Shown piece after piece: positions 43,162 through 51,085 of a stretch of DNA of 64,000 nt. This stretch comes from Pseudomonas sp. PH1b (GTDB taxonomy: Bacteria > Pseudomonadota > Gammaproteobacteria > Pseudomonadales > Pseudomonadaceae), in the NCBI RefSeq assembly GCF_000633395.1, contig NZ_AYMU01000023.1:62001-126000 (forward strand), given 5' to 3'. Numbering within the stretch: position 1 is the first letter of the stretch; every line of letters begins with the position of its first letter. Position numbers and translations under genes: made by a program. The notes beneath the pieces are model-generated. The model was not told the DNA's origin. It worked only from the letters and a program-made list of their open reading frames with translations, and did not search any database.

Positions 43162-44661
43162 CTAGGGTTTTCTCAATGCCCGAGCCAGGCGCACCATTGT
43201 CGTCTCGATCTCATGGGCGCTCAGGGAGGCATAACCCAATAGCCAGCCCTGCTGTTTCTGTTCCCCCGCGTAAAGCCGGCTGAGCCCCGGCAACTGGATG
43301 CCGGCTCTGGCCGCACGTTGCTGGGTCAGCGCCTCGCTCCAGCCGGGCTCCAGCAAGCACGGGATCTGCAACCCGCCCGGTGGTGGCAGGGCCCTGGCGA
43401 TGCCCTGCAAATGCCGGCCGATGGCCTCCAGCATGGCCTGCCAGCGCCCCGCATACAGTTTGCGCATGGCCCGCACATGGGCATTGTAGTGCCCCTCCTC
43501 CATGAAGCGCGCCAAGGTCAGCTGGAGGATCTGCGGCGTGTGCCCGTCCATGATGCTGCGAGCGCCAGCGAAGGCTCCCAGCAGTTCGGCGGGCAGCACC
43601 ATGTAGCCCATGCGCAGCCCTGGATAGAGGGTCTTGCTGAAGGTGCCGATGTACAGCGTGCGCCGGAACGGGTCCAGGCCCTGGACACAGGCGGTGGGCA
43701 AGCCGTCGTAGTGGAACTCGCTGTCGTAGTCGTCCTCGATGATCCACCGGTCATGCTCGGCGGCCCAACGGGTCAGCTCCAGCCGGCGCTCCAGGGACAG
43801 GGTGGCGCCAGTTGGGTACTGGTGCGACGGCGTCACATAGACGCACCGGGCGCCACTGCGGTCGGCCCGCAGCAGGTCGGTGCGGATGCCCTGAGCATCG
43901 ACGTCTATGGGCACGATCCGCGCCTCGGCAGCCTCGAAGGCCTTGCGCGCACCGAAGTAGCCCGGGTTCTCCATCAGGATCGGCTTGCCAGCGTCCACCA
44001 GCAGTTGCGCACACAGAAACAGCGCCTGGCGGGTACTGCTCAGCACCAGGACCTGCTCGGGCTGCACCTTGGCCCCGCGCTCCAGATTGAGGTAGGCGGC
44101 AATCGCCTTGCGCAGGGGCAGCGCCCCCTGGGGATCGCCATGCAGCAGCACGCTGGCGCGGTAATCCTTCAACGCCTGGCGTTGCAGACGCTCCCAGACC
44201 TCCAATGGGAAGCTGCGGGTTTCCGGCAGCCCGGTAGCGAAGGCCGTGACCGCCTGCTGATCGCTGACGCCGCCCCTCTCCAACAGCGCCGCGCCGCGCC
44301 GGCTCAGGCCCGCTCCCGGCTCCGGACTCTTGTCCGGTCGCCCCTGCAGGTGCTGGCGCCGGCGGGCCGTGCCACGCAACTGGGCCCCGATGGTTTCGCA
44401 GACATAACTGCCCGAGCCTTCGCGGCGCAGGATGAAACCGTCGCGCTGCAACTGCACATAGGCGTTTTCCACGGTGTCCCGGGATACCGCCAGCGACTTG
44501 GCCAGGGCCCGGGTCGCCGGCAGCTTCACCCCCGGGCCCAGGGCGCCATCGAGGATCAGCCCGCGCAAGGCGCGCTGGATGCGCTGATGCAGGTCCAGGG
44601 GCGCAAACTCCGGGTCGCTGAGTTGCATCTTCAGGGTTTCAAGTTCGAAGGTCTGGGCCAT
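43162..44661 (-). CDS. MocR-type (GntR HTH plus aminotransferase) regulator
   Basis: A 499-residue fusion protein. Residues 15-85 form a GntR winged helix (LHQRIQRALRGLILDGALGP, LAVSRDTVENAYVQLQRDGF); the rest is a fold-type I aminotransferase domain with the PLP lysine in IGTFSKTLYPGLRMGYMVLP. MocR proteins use PLP or PLP-amino-acid adducts as effectors to regulate vitamin B6, GABA or taurine genes. It is next to benE (convergent) and kynA (same strand, 249 bases), so the target is unclear. Start 44661 (MAQTFELE). Confidence 0.88.
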   Translation of the reverse strand: MAQTFELETLKMQLSDPEFAPLDLHQRIQRALRGLILDGALGPGVKLPATRALAKSLAVSRDTVENAYVQLQRDGFILRREGSGSYVCETIGAQLRGTARRRQHLQGRPDKSPEPGAGLSRRGAALLERGGVSDQQAVTAFATGLPETRSFPLEVWERLQRQALKDYRASVLLHGDPQGALPLRKAIAAYLNLERGAKVQPEQVLVLSSTRQALFLCAQLLVDAGKPILMENPGYFGARKAFEAAEARIVPIDVDAQGIRTDLLRADRSGARCVYVTPSHQYPTGATLSLERRLELTRWAAEHDRWIIEDDYDSEFHYDGLPTACVQGLDPFRRTLYIGTFSKTLYPGLRMGYMVLPAELLGAFAGARSIMDGHTPQILQLTLARFMEEGHYNAHVRAMRKLYAGRWQAMLEAIGRHLQGIARALPPPGGLQIPCLLEPGWSEALTQQRAARAGIQLPGLSRLYAGEQKQQGWLLGYASLSAHEIETTMVRLARALRKP

Positions 44662-44879
44662 GCGGTCTGCCGTAGGAAGTAAAAATATTACGCCGAAGGC
44701 GACCACCTTATCCCCAGAGCGCTACGCTCGCCAACGATCTCTGTAGCCACTGCCGCGGGCTGCAACAAGGTCCGACGGACCTGCCAGGCCTCAAGAGCGC
44801 GTCTGCGGCGCAGCCGATCGCCGCCTGTGGCAGCGCCTAGAGTAGGGCGTCAGAGATGCAGAGACCGGCCGGCAAATGA

Positions 44880-44904
44880 AAACGCCCCGGCTGGCGGGGC
44901 GTTT
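44880..44904 (-). terminator. Rho-independent terminator of the kynBA transcript
   Basis: AAACGCCCCG-GCTGG-CGGGGCGTTT forms a 10-bp stem; on the minus strand it is followed by TTTC. It lies 6 bases beyond the kynA stop. Confidence 0.88.
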
Positions 44905-44909
44905 GCTGA

Positions 44910-45761
44910 TCAGAGCGAGGAGCGCACTCGCCACAGCTCGGGGAACAGCACGGTATCGAGCATCTTGCGCAGGTATCCCACGCCCTCGGTGCCGCCGGTG
45001 CCCGGCTGGAAGCCGATGATCCGCTCCACCGTGGTCACGTGGCGGAAACGCCACTGGCGGAACGAGTCTTCCAGGTCGATGAATTTCTCCGCCAACTGGT
45101 ACAGGTCCCAATAGGCCGAAGGGTTGGCGTAGACCTCGCGCCAGGCGGCTTCCACCGAAGGGTCGTGCTGGGTGGGGCTGGTGCTGTTCAACGCCAGCCG
45201 CTCGGGATCGATGCTCAGGCCGCTGCGGGCCATCAGGGCAATTGCCTCGTCATACATGGACGGGGTGGCAATCGACTCTTCCAGCGATTGCAGCAGCTCG
45301 GGACGATGGGCGTGGGGCCGCAGCAGGGCCGCGCTCTTGTTGCCGAGGATGAATTCGATTTCCCGGTACTGGAACGACTGGAACCCCGAGGACTGGCCCA
45401 GGTACGGCCGGATCGACTTGTATTCCGAAGGGGTCATGGTGGCCAGTACCGCCCAGGCATGCACCAGTTGGTCGAAGATCCGCGAAACCCGGGCCAGCAT
45501 CTTGAACGCCGGGGGCAACTGGCCCTGGCGCACATGTTCACGGGCGGCCTTGAGCTCGTGCAGCATCAGTTTCATCCACAGCTCGGAGGTCTGGTGCTGG
45601 ATGATGAAGAGCATCTCGTTGTGATCCGGCGACAGCGGATGCTGGGCGCTGAGAATGCGCCCCAGGTCCAGGTAGTCGCCGTAGCTCATGGCGTCGGAAA
45701 AATTCAGCTCGGCGTTATGCCATTCCGCCGGGGGGTTGCTTGAATAGGGACATTGGCTCAT
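44910..45761 (-). CDS. kynA: Tryptophan 2,3-dioxygenase
   Basis: A 283-residue heme enzyme that opens the indole ring of tryptophan to N-formylkynurenine. It shows the family signature from YGDYLDLGRILSAQHPLSPD to HNEMLFIIQHQTSELWMKLM; the later RHVTTVERIIGFQPGTGGTE holds the proximal heme histidine and the substrate loop. It is the second gene of a kynB-kynA unit, 105 bases behind kynB, with a hairpin between. Confidence 0.95.
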   Translation of the reverse strand: MSQCPYSSNPPAEWHNAELNFSDAMSYGDYLDLGRILSAQHPLSPDHNEMLFIIQHQTSELWMKLMLHELKAAREHVRQGQLPPAFKMLARVSRIFDQLVHAWAVLATMTPSEYKSIRPYLGQSSGFQSFQYREIEFILGNKSAALLRPHAHRPELLQSLEESIATPSMYDEAIALMARSGLSIDPERLALNSTSPTQHDPSVEAAWREVYANPSAYWDLYQLAEKFIDLEDSFRQWRFRHVTTVERIIGFQPGTGGTEGVGYLRKMLDTVLFPELWRVRSSL

Positions 45762-45804
45762 CGCGTGGGCTCCTCGCCTCAGGCAGCGGTTACCGTGCGC
45801 CGGT

Positions 45805-45829
45805 GTGCTGCCCCGAGCGGGGCGAGCAC
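45805..45829. other. Hairpin between kynB and kynA
   Basis: GTGCTGCCCC-GAGC-GGGGC-G-AGCAC gives a 10-bp stem with one bulge. There is no T run, so it may tune processing or relative expression of kynB and kynA and not end transcription. Confidence 0.5.
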
Positions 45830-45866
45830 GGCCGGAGAACGGCCAGCTGTGTATTTATTGTAGGAA

Positions 45867-46508
45867 TCAATCAGCCAAGGGGCGCAGGATCGCCCGCACC
45901 GGACTGGCGTCCAGGTGAGCGAAGCGCAGTGGCAGGGCAATCAGTTCGTAGTCGCCTTCGGCAACCTCATCGAGCACCACCCCTTCCAGGATCGCCATGC
46001 CATGCCGGGCCACAGCGTTATGAGCATCCATGGTCTTGGACTGCTGGGGGTCGAGGGACGGGGTGTCGATGCCGATCAGGCGTACCCCAAGGCCGGCCAG
46101 CAGGTCGACGGTGGCTTGGGCGACGGCGGTGAAGTGCGGATCCCAGGTGCTCAGCGGCGCCTGTTGATAAGTGCGCAGCAGCACCCGCGGGGGCAGGTTG
46201 TCCAGGCGCCCGAGCAGATCCTCGGGCTGCACCAGGGCACCGCTGTCCAGGCAATGCAGGACTCGGCATGGCCCCATGTAAAGCTCCAGGGACACTTCGC
46301 CGATGGGCAGGCCGTCCGGCCGGTAGTGCAAGGGTGCATCGACGTGGGCACCGGTGTGGGGCGACAGGGTCACCCGGCCGACGTTCACCGGGCACTCGGG
46401 CCCGAACTGCCAGACGCGCTCTTCCTGGAACGGCGTATCGCCCGGCCAGGTCGGGGTCGCGGTACTCAAGGGCGGGCTGATATCCCACCAGCGTGGTGTA
46501 TTTTCCAT
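45867..46508 (-). CDS. kynB: Kynurenine formamidase (arylformamidase)
   Basis: A 213-residue cyclase-family hydrolase that converts N-formylkynurenine to kynurenine. The metal-binding HxGxHxD motif is seen as SPHTGAHVDAPLHY near residue 50, with further ligands in the C-terminal region around DAHNAVARHGM. It starts at 46508 (MENTPRWWDISPP) and precedes kynA on the minus strand. The 297-bp upstream region carries AT-rich elements similar to those in the kynU-kynR intergenic. Confidence 0.93.
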   Translation of the reverse strand: MENTPRWWDISPPLSTATPTWPGDTPFQEERVWQFGPECPVNVGRVTLSPHTGAHVDAPLHYRPDGLPIGEVSLELYMGPCRVLHCLDSGALVQPEDLLGRLDNLPPRVLLRTYQQAPLSTWDPHFTAVAQATVDLLAGLGVRLIGIDTPSLDPQQSKTMDAHNAVARHGMAILEGVVLDEVAEGDYELIALPLRFAHLDASPVRAILRPLAD

Positions 46509-46805
46509 TCGTGCGGCTCTTAGGTCACTCCGAGCTGAATGATACGAGCGAAACCGGTAAAGATTCTTGCAAAATCACCCGGGCAGCTTCGGATATTTCG
46601 CACATCCTGCCAATAAAATGGCCTTTGCCGGATGAATCTTGCAGGCACGATTTCCCCGCCCTGCCCTCCGGCCACCAGCCTGCCCTGGCGGGCGCCACAC
46701 TGAGCAACTGCGCTTCTGGATACCCCGAGGTCGAGAACAGACAACCCCCTGCCCGCCGGGCGCTATAGGGTGCGGCTTCAGTTCTCTGCCCGCTAGGAGC
46801 ACAGC
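46509..46805. promoter_or_regulatory. kynB-cupin divergent intergenic region
   Basis: This region holds GATTCTTGCAAAATC (46561-46575 region), an inverted repeat GCCA-ATAAAA-TGGC at 46609-46622 and CCAATAAAA (46610-46618), also present upstream of kynR/kynU. It probably contains the KynR-responsive kynB promoter. No coding sequence is seen. Confidence 0.45.
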
Positions 46806-47150
46806 ATGTCGCAACCCATTACCGTTCTTCGCGATACCCATCCGCTGCCGGTCCTCGACGCCTGCAAATGGGAAAAACTCCAAGGTGATCCGCACACCGT
46901 CAACCTCAACGCCTACACCAGCGAGGATGGCAGCAAGATCATGGGCACCTGGATCTGCACCCCCGGCAAATGGCGGGTGGCCTATGAAAAGTGGGAGTAC
47001 TGCCACTTCCAGGAAGGCTACTGCGTGATCACCCCGGACGGCCGCGACCCTATCCACCTGCGGGCCGGCGATATCTTCGTGGTCGAACCCGGGATGAAAG
47101 GCACCTGGGAAGTGGTGGAGACCGTGCGCAAGTACTTCGTCTTCGCCTGA
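46806..47150 (+). CDS. Cupin domain-containing protein (DUF861/EutQ-like)
   Basis: A 114-residue single-domain cupin. The two cupin motifs are visible as YEKWEYCHFQEGYCVITPDG and LRAGDIFVVEPGMKGTWEVV. The histidine-poor metal site is usual for the DUF861 group, which has unclear function (ureidoglycolate or ethanolamine-related in some relatives). ATG 46806 with AGGAGC upstream. Stands alone with a hairpin after it. Confidence 0.8.
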   Translation: MSQPITVLRDTHPLPVLDACKWEKLQGDPHTVNLNAYTSEDGSKIMGTWICTPGKWRVAYEKWEYCHFQEGYCVITPDGRDPIHLRAGDIFVVEPGMKGTWEVVETVRKYFVFA

Positions 47151-47166
47151 GCCGCGTAGCACCAGC

Positions 47167-47191
47167 GGGAGCCCGCCTCAGCCGGGCTCCC
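47167..47191 (+). terminator. Hairpin terminator after the cupin gene
   Basis: GGGAGCCCG-N7-CGGGCTCCC forms a 9-bp stem 17 bases after the cupin stop. The T tract is weak (CCTTG). Confidence 0.6.
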
Positions 47192-47219
47192 CTTGCCGTG
47201 TTGCGATTCAATTCTGCGC

Positions 47220-47266
47220 CTCCTGCCAAATGTCTATATAATCCTTGCCAAATGGCAAAGGCAGGA
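47220..47266 (+). promoter_or_regulatory. Toxin-antitoxin promoter with overlapping operator palindromes
   Basis: A -10 element TATAAT (47237-47242) is flanked by CCTGCCAAATG upstream and followed by the inverted repeat TTGCCA-AA-TGGCAA (47246-47259). CCTGCC (47222-47227) and GGCAGG (47260-47265) form an outer inverted repeat. TGCCAAATG occurs twice. An operator across the promoter fits autoregulation by the Xre/ParS antitoxin-toxin complex. Confidence 0.65.
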
Positions 47267-47275
47267 GCAGCACTC

Positions 47276-47761
47276 ATGGTTGCGCTGACAGGCACCGGCA
47301 TCGCCCTCAAGCGGCGAGGCAAACTGGTATTGAAAGAGCAGTCCTCGGACATCCTCCTGGGTGGCCGGGCACGCTTTGACGACCGTATCTCGATCTATCG
47401 CCTGACCGAGGAAGGCATCCCGCTGACGGCGATCATCAAGTTCGTCTCCTCGGTGCCCATGCTCAAGGACGAACAGGTCCTGGCCAAGATCATCGGCCTC
47501 TCCGAGCGCACCCTGCATCGGCGCCTGAAAACCCCTGACGAGCCGCTGAACCCGGAACAGAGCGCCCGCGCGGTGCGCTTTGCCCAGGTGCTGGCCAAGG
47601 CCGAGGACATCTTCGGCAGCAGTGAAGAGGCCCAGGAATGGATGGCCAAGCCGGTGATGGGCCTGGACGGCCACAAGCCAGTGGACCTGCTGACCAACCC
47701 CATCGGCTTCGAACTGGTGGACGAGTTCCTCACCCGCCTGGAATACGGGGTCTATCAGTGA
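47276..47761 (+). CDS. Xre/MbcA/ParS-type antitoxin
   Basis: A 161-residue antitoxin of the Res-Xre class. A middle HTH-like region (LAKIIGLSERTLHRRLKTPD) is followed by the C-terminal DUF2384/MbcA-ParS domain (FAQVLAKAEDIFGSSEEAQE, WMAKP, then LLTNPIGFELVDEFLTRLEY). It neutralises the RES toxin and represses the operon. ATG 47276 is chosen because AGGAG stands at the right distance; ATG 47252 lies inside the operator and is unlikely. The stop overlaps the toxin GTG by 4 bases. Confidence 0.88.
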   Translation: MVALTGTGIALKRRGKLVLKEQSSDILLGGRARFDDRISIYRLTEEGIPLTAIIKFVSSVPMLKDEQVLAKIIGLSERTLHRRLKTPDEPLNPEQSARAVRFAQVLAKAEDIFGSSEEAQEWMAKPVMGLDGHKPVDLLTNPIGFELVDEFLTRLEYGVYQ

Positions 47762-48276
47762 TCACGGTGCCGGGCAGCAGCACCCTTCATTTCTGGCGCC
47801 TGGACGCCGCCCGGCACGCCGACAGCTGGGACAGCGGCATCGGTGCCGAGCTGTGCGGCGGCCGCTGGAACTCCAAGGGAGTGAAAGCGGTGTACGCCAG
47901 CGCCGACCCCGCCACAGCGATTCTCGAAGTGGCGGTGCACAAGGGCTTTTCCGCCCTGGACAGCGTGCCCCACGTACTCACCGGCGCCCTGATCCAGGAC
48001 CCGTCGGCCATCTACCGGCTCGATGAAAACAGTATTCCCAACCCCAACTGGCTGGTGCCGGGGATTCCCAGCGCCGGCCAGCAGAAGTTCGTCGACCAGT
48101 TGCTGGCGGATCACCCGTTCGTGCTAGTGCCCTCGTCGGTGTCCCGGCACAGCTGGAACATCCTGATCAATCCGCTGCTGGCCAAGGGGCTGTACCAGGT
48201 GGTGATCCAGGAACGCTTCGGCCTCGACACCCGCCTCAACCCTCCCGCCGTCTCCGCTGCCAGCCGGCCGAACTGA
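47758..48276 (+). CDS. RES domain toxin (NAD+ phosphorylase/ADP-ribosyltransferase-like)
   Basis: A 172-residue RES protein. The conserved arginine is in CGGRWNSKG, the tyrosine in AVYASADPATAILEVAVHKG (with the conserved glutamate), and the later SVSRHSWNILINPLL block closes the fold. RES toxins degrade NAD+ or, in ParT, modify Prs; either lowers metabolism when the antitoxin is lost. The GTG start overlaps the antitoxin stop (GTGA). All expected catalytic residues seem to be present, so the toxin looks intact. Confidence 0.9.
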   Translation: MITVPGSSTLHFWRLDAARHADSWDSGIGAELCGGRWNSKGVKAVYASADPATAILEVAVHKGFSALDSVPHVLTGALIQDPSAIYRLDENSIPNPNWLVPGIPSAGQQKFVDQLLADHPFVLVPSSVSRHSWNILINPLLAKGLYQVVIQERFGLDTRLNPPAVSAASRPN

Positions 48277-48290
48277 GCCGGGCAAAAAAA

Positions 48291-48319
48291 GCGGGAACCT
48301 GCCCGACGCAGGTTCCCGC
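48291..48319. terminator. Bidirectional hairpin between the toxin gene and mmsB
   Basis: GCGGGAACCTGC-CCGAC-GCAGGTTCCCGC forms a 12-bp stem. Seven As at 48284-48290 become a T tract on the minus strand, making it a good terminator for leftward transcription. It lies between the RES gene and mmsB, which converge. Confidence 0.85.
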
Positions 48320-48512
48320 AAATGCCCCGTTTGAAGGGGCTGCATTCCATGTGATGTGGCGTGGGTGCTTGCTCCCGGGGGCCTCGGCGCCCAAGAGCAG
48401 CTGTCAGGGTGGCCCGCCGGCACAGGTCAATCGGCTGCGACTCTGGGTTTGCTGCGCAAACCAGCGGGAGCAAGCTCCCTCGTCACAGCCGTCGCGGCCG
48501 GCAGCCAGCGCA
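48320..48512. other. Intergenic stretch with GGGAGC-type repeat
   Basis: No gene is seen. AGCGGGAGCAAGCTCCCTCG (48463-48482) contains the palindrome GGGAGCAAGCTCCC also found at 24983-25010, and a partial inverted copy (GTGCTTGCTCCCGG) lies around 48366-48379. Confidence 0.5.
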
Positions 48513-49400
48513 TCACTGCGGCTTGCGGTAGCTGTTGACGATGGCCGAGAAGTCCTTGCCACCTTCCCCGCGCTGGCTCATGGCCTGGTACAGCTGCTGG
48601 GCCACGGCACCGAGCACCACCGGCTGGTGGGCCTGGCGCGCGGCTTCAGTGGCCAGCCCCAGGTCCTTGAGCATCAGCTCGGCGCCAAAGCCGCCGGTGT
48701 AGCCGCGGGACGCCGGAGCGGTCTCGATCACGCCCGGCCAGGGGTTGTAGGTGTCGGAACTCCAGCAACGGCCAGTGGAGCTGTTGATGATCCCGGCCAG
48801 CACCTGGGTATCGATGCCCAGGGCATCCCCCAGGGCCATGGCTTCGCTGACGCCGATCATCGAGATCCCCAGCAGCAGGTTGTTGCAGATCTTGGCGATC
48901 TGCCCGGTGCCCACTTCGCCACAGTGCACGATGTTGCGGCCCATCTGCGCCAGCACCGGTTGCAGGGTGGCGAACAGTTCGGCGCCGGCGCCGACCATGA
49001 AGGTCAGGGTTCCGGCCTGGGCACCGCCGGTGCCACCGGATACCGGCGCATCGGCCATGGCCACGCCCTGCTTGGCGGCGGCGGCGGCCACCTCACGGGC
49101 GGTCTGCGGGTCGATGGTGCTGCAATCCACCGCTGGAACGCCGCGGCCAATACCCGCCAGCACCCCGTCTTCACCCAGCCACACACTGCGTACATGAGCC
49201 GCAGCCGGAAGCATGGTGATCACCAGTTCGGCGCCTTCGGCGGCGGCCTTGGGCGAGGCAGCGACGCGTCCGCCCAGTTGCGCCAGCTCCGCCAGCACGC
49301 TCTGGTTGAGGTCGAACAGGTTCAACTGATGGCCGGCCTTGATCAGGTTGCGGGCCATGGGCGCGCCCATGTTGCCCAGGCCGATAAATGCAATGTTCAT
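48513..49400 (-). CDS. mmsB: 3-Hydroxyisobutyrate dehydrogenase
   Basis: A 295-residue NAD-dependent beta-hydroxyacid dehydrogenase. N-terminal Rossmann loop IGLGNMGAPMARNLIKAG, substrate-binding DAPVSGGTGGAQAGTL (about 118-133) and the catalytic lysine in GQIAKICNNLLLG are all present. It oxidises 3-hydroxyisobutyrate to methylmalonate semialdehyde in valine degradation, delivering the substrate of MmsA. It follows mmsA by 10 bases on the minus strand. Confidence 0.92.
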   Translation of the reverse strand: MNIAFIGLGNMGAPMARNLIKAGHQLNLFDLNQSVLAELAQLGGRVAASPKAAAEGAELVITMLPAAAHVRSVWLGEDGVLAGIGRGVPAVDCSTIDPQTAREVAAAAAKQGVAMADAPVSGGTGGAQAGTLTFMVGAGAELFATLQPVLAQMGRNIVHCGEVGTGQIAKICNNLLLGISMIGVSEAMALGDALGIDTQVLAGIINSSTGRCWSSDTYNPWPGVIETAPASRGYTGGFGAELMLKDLGLATEAARQAHQPVVLGAVAQQLYQAMSQRGEGGKDFSAIVNSYRKPQ

Positions 49401-49410
49401 GTCAGGCTCC

Positions 49411-50937
49411 TCAACGCAGGCTGATGGTGGTGTTCACACCGTCGTTGACGCTGTCATCGTCGAACCAGCGGCTGGTGACGGTCTTGGTCTGAGTGTAGAA
49501 CTGCACCACTTGCTTGCCGTAGGGGCCCAGGTCGCCGAGTTTGGAACCGCGGGAACCGGTGAAGCTGAAGAACGGCACCGGCACCGGAATCGGGATGTTG
49601 ATGCCCACCTGGCCGACGTCGATCTCGCTCTGGAACTTGCGCGCCGCCGCGCCGCTCTGGGTGAACAGGCCGGTGCCGTTGCCGAAGGGGTTGGCGTTGA
49701 CCAGGGCAATGGCCTGATCCAGGGTGTCGACCTCCAGCACCACCAGCACCGGGCCGAAGATTTCCTGGGTGTAGATCTGCATCTCGGTGGTCACCCCGGA
49801 GAACAGGGTCGGGCCGATGAAGTTGCCCTGCTCGTAGCCCGGGACAGTGATCCCACGGCCGTCCAGCTCCAGCTTGGCGCCTTCTTTCACGCCACTTTCG
49901 ATCAGCTCCAGAATCCGCGCCTTGGCCCGCTTGGAGACCACCGGGCCGACATCGGTGCCCGGCTCGCTGCCGGCGTTGACCTTGAGTTTCTGCGCCAGGG
50001 CCTTGAGGTCTGGCAGCCACTGCTTCGAAGCCCCCACCAGCACCACCACCGAAGTCGCCATGCAGCGCTGGCCGGCCGCACCGAAGCCTGCGCCCACCAG
50101 GGCGTTCAGGGTCTGTTCACGGTTGGCGTCGGGCAGGACCACGGCGTGGTTCTTCGCCCCCATCATCGATTGCACGCGTTTGCCGTGCTTGCCCGCCAAG
50201 TCATAGACGTGAGTACCGACGGCGGTCGAACCGACGAAGGACACGGCCTTGATGTCCTTGTGGGTGCACAGGGCATCCACCACCTCCTTGCCGCCGTGCA
50301 CCACGTTGAGCACGCCGGCCGGCACCCCGGCTTCCACCGCCAGTTCCACCAGCAGCATGGTGGACAGCGGATCCTGCTCGGAAGGCTTGAGCACGAAGGT
50401 ATTGCCGCAGGCGATGGCCATCGGGAACATCCACAGCGGGATCATCGCCGGGAAGTTGAACGGGGTGATCCCGGCGCACACGCCGATCGGCTGGCGCAGG
50501 GTGTAGGTGTCGACACCACCGGCGACATTCTCGGCGAACTCGCCCATCTGCAGGGTGCCGATGGAGCAGGCATGCTCCACCACTTCCAGGCCGCGGAAGA
50601 TGTCGCCCTCGGCGTCGGCGATGGTCTTGCCCTGCTCGGCGCTGAGGACCACGGCAATGCGTTTGGAATGCTCGCGAATCAAAGCCTGGAGCTTGAGCAT
50701 GATGCGCATCCGCGCGCCGATCGGGGTCAGTTTCCAGGTCTGGAAGGCGCGCTGGGCAGCAGCGATCGCGGCGTCGACTTCAGTGGCGGTGGCAAAGGGC
50801 ACCTTGGCCAGCACTTCCTGGGTCGCCGGATTGACGATGTCGTGCCATTCCTGGGTCTGGGACTCGACCCATTCACCGTCGATCAGCAACTTGACCTGTT
50901 GCAGGGTGGTGCCGCCGGGCTTGAGGGATGCGTTCAT
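49411..50937 (-). CDS. mmsA: Methylmalonate-semialdehyde dehydrogenase (CoA-acylating)
   Basis: A 508-residue aldehyde dehydrogenase. Signature elements include CAGITPFNFPAMIPLWMFPM, GAKNHAVVLPDANREQTLNA and the catalytic cysteine in GAAGQRCMATSVVV. It converts methylmalonate semialdehyde to propionyl-CoA using CoA and NAD+. First gene of the mmsA-mmsB operon, divergent from a LysR gene over a 148-bp region with an inverted repeat. Confidence 0.94.
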   Translation of the reverse strand: MNASLKPGGTTLQQVKLLIDGEWVESQTQEWHDIVNPATQEVLAKVPFATATEVDAAIAAAQRAFQTWKLTPIGARMRIMLKLQALIREHSKRIAVVLSAEQGKTIADAEGDIFRGLEVVEHACSIGTLQMGEFAENVAGGVDTYTLRQPIGVCAGITPFNFPAMIPLWMFPMAIACGNTFVLKPSEQDPLSTMLLVELAVEAGVPAGVLNVVHGGKEVVDALCTHKDIKAVSFVGSTAVGTHVYDLAGKHGKRVQSMMGAKNHAVVLPDANREQTLNALVGAGFGAAGQRCMATSVVVLVGASKQWLPDLKALAQKLKVNAGSEPGTDVGPVVSKRAKARILELIESGVKEGAKLELDGRGITVPGYEQGNFIGPTLFSGVTTEMQIYTQEIFGPVLVVLEVDTLDQAIALVNANPFGNGTGLFTQSGAAARKFQSEIDVGQVGINIPIPVPVPFFSFTGSRGSKLGDLGPYGKQVVQFYTQTKTVTSRWFDDDSVNDGVNTTISLR

Positions 50938-51041
50938 GGGGTCTCCTGACTTCTTGAGTTCTTATGCAGGGAACCAAGGCATTGGCTGGCCTTGAGAGAG
51001 GGGCTGTCGCGAGTTGGTATCGGACGTTTTTTGGAGTATAG

Positions 51042-51070
51042 ATGTGCAAACTTCTAATAAGAACGCACAT
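51042..51070. promoter_or_regulatory. Inverted repeat ATGTGC-N17-GCACAT, candidate LysR operator
   Basis: The repeat lies between mmsA and the divergent LysR gene, 16 bases before the LysR start codon, and overlaps TATAGATG and TTCTAATAAG sequences resembling -10 elements. LysR proteins usually bind a partial palindrome in the divergent promoter and repress themselves. Confidence 0.4.
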
Positions 51071-51085
51071 AAAAACCGGTCCAAC

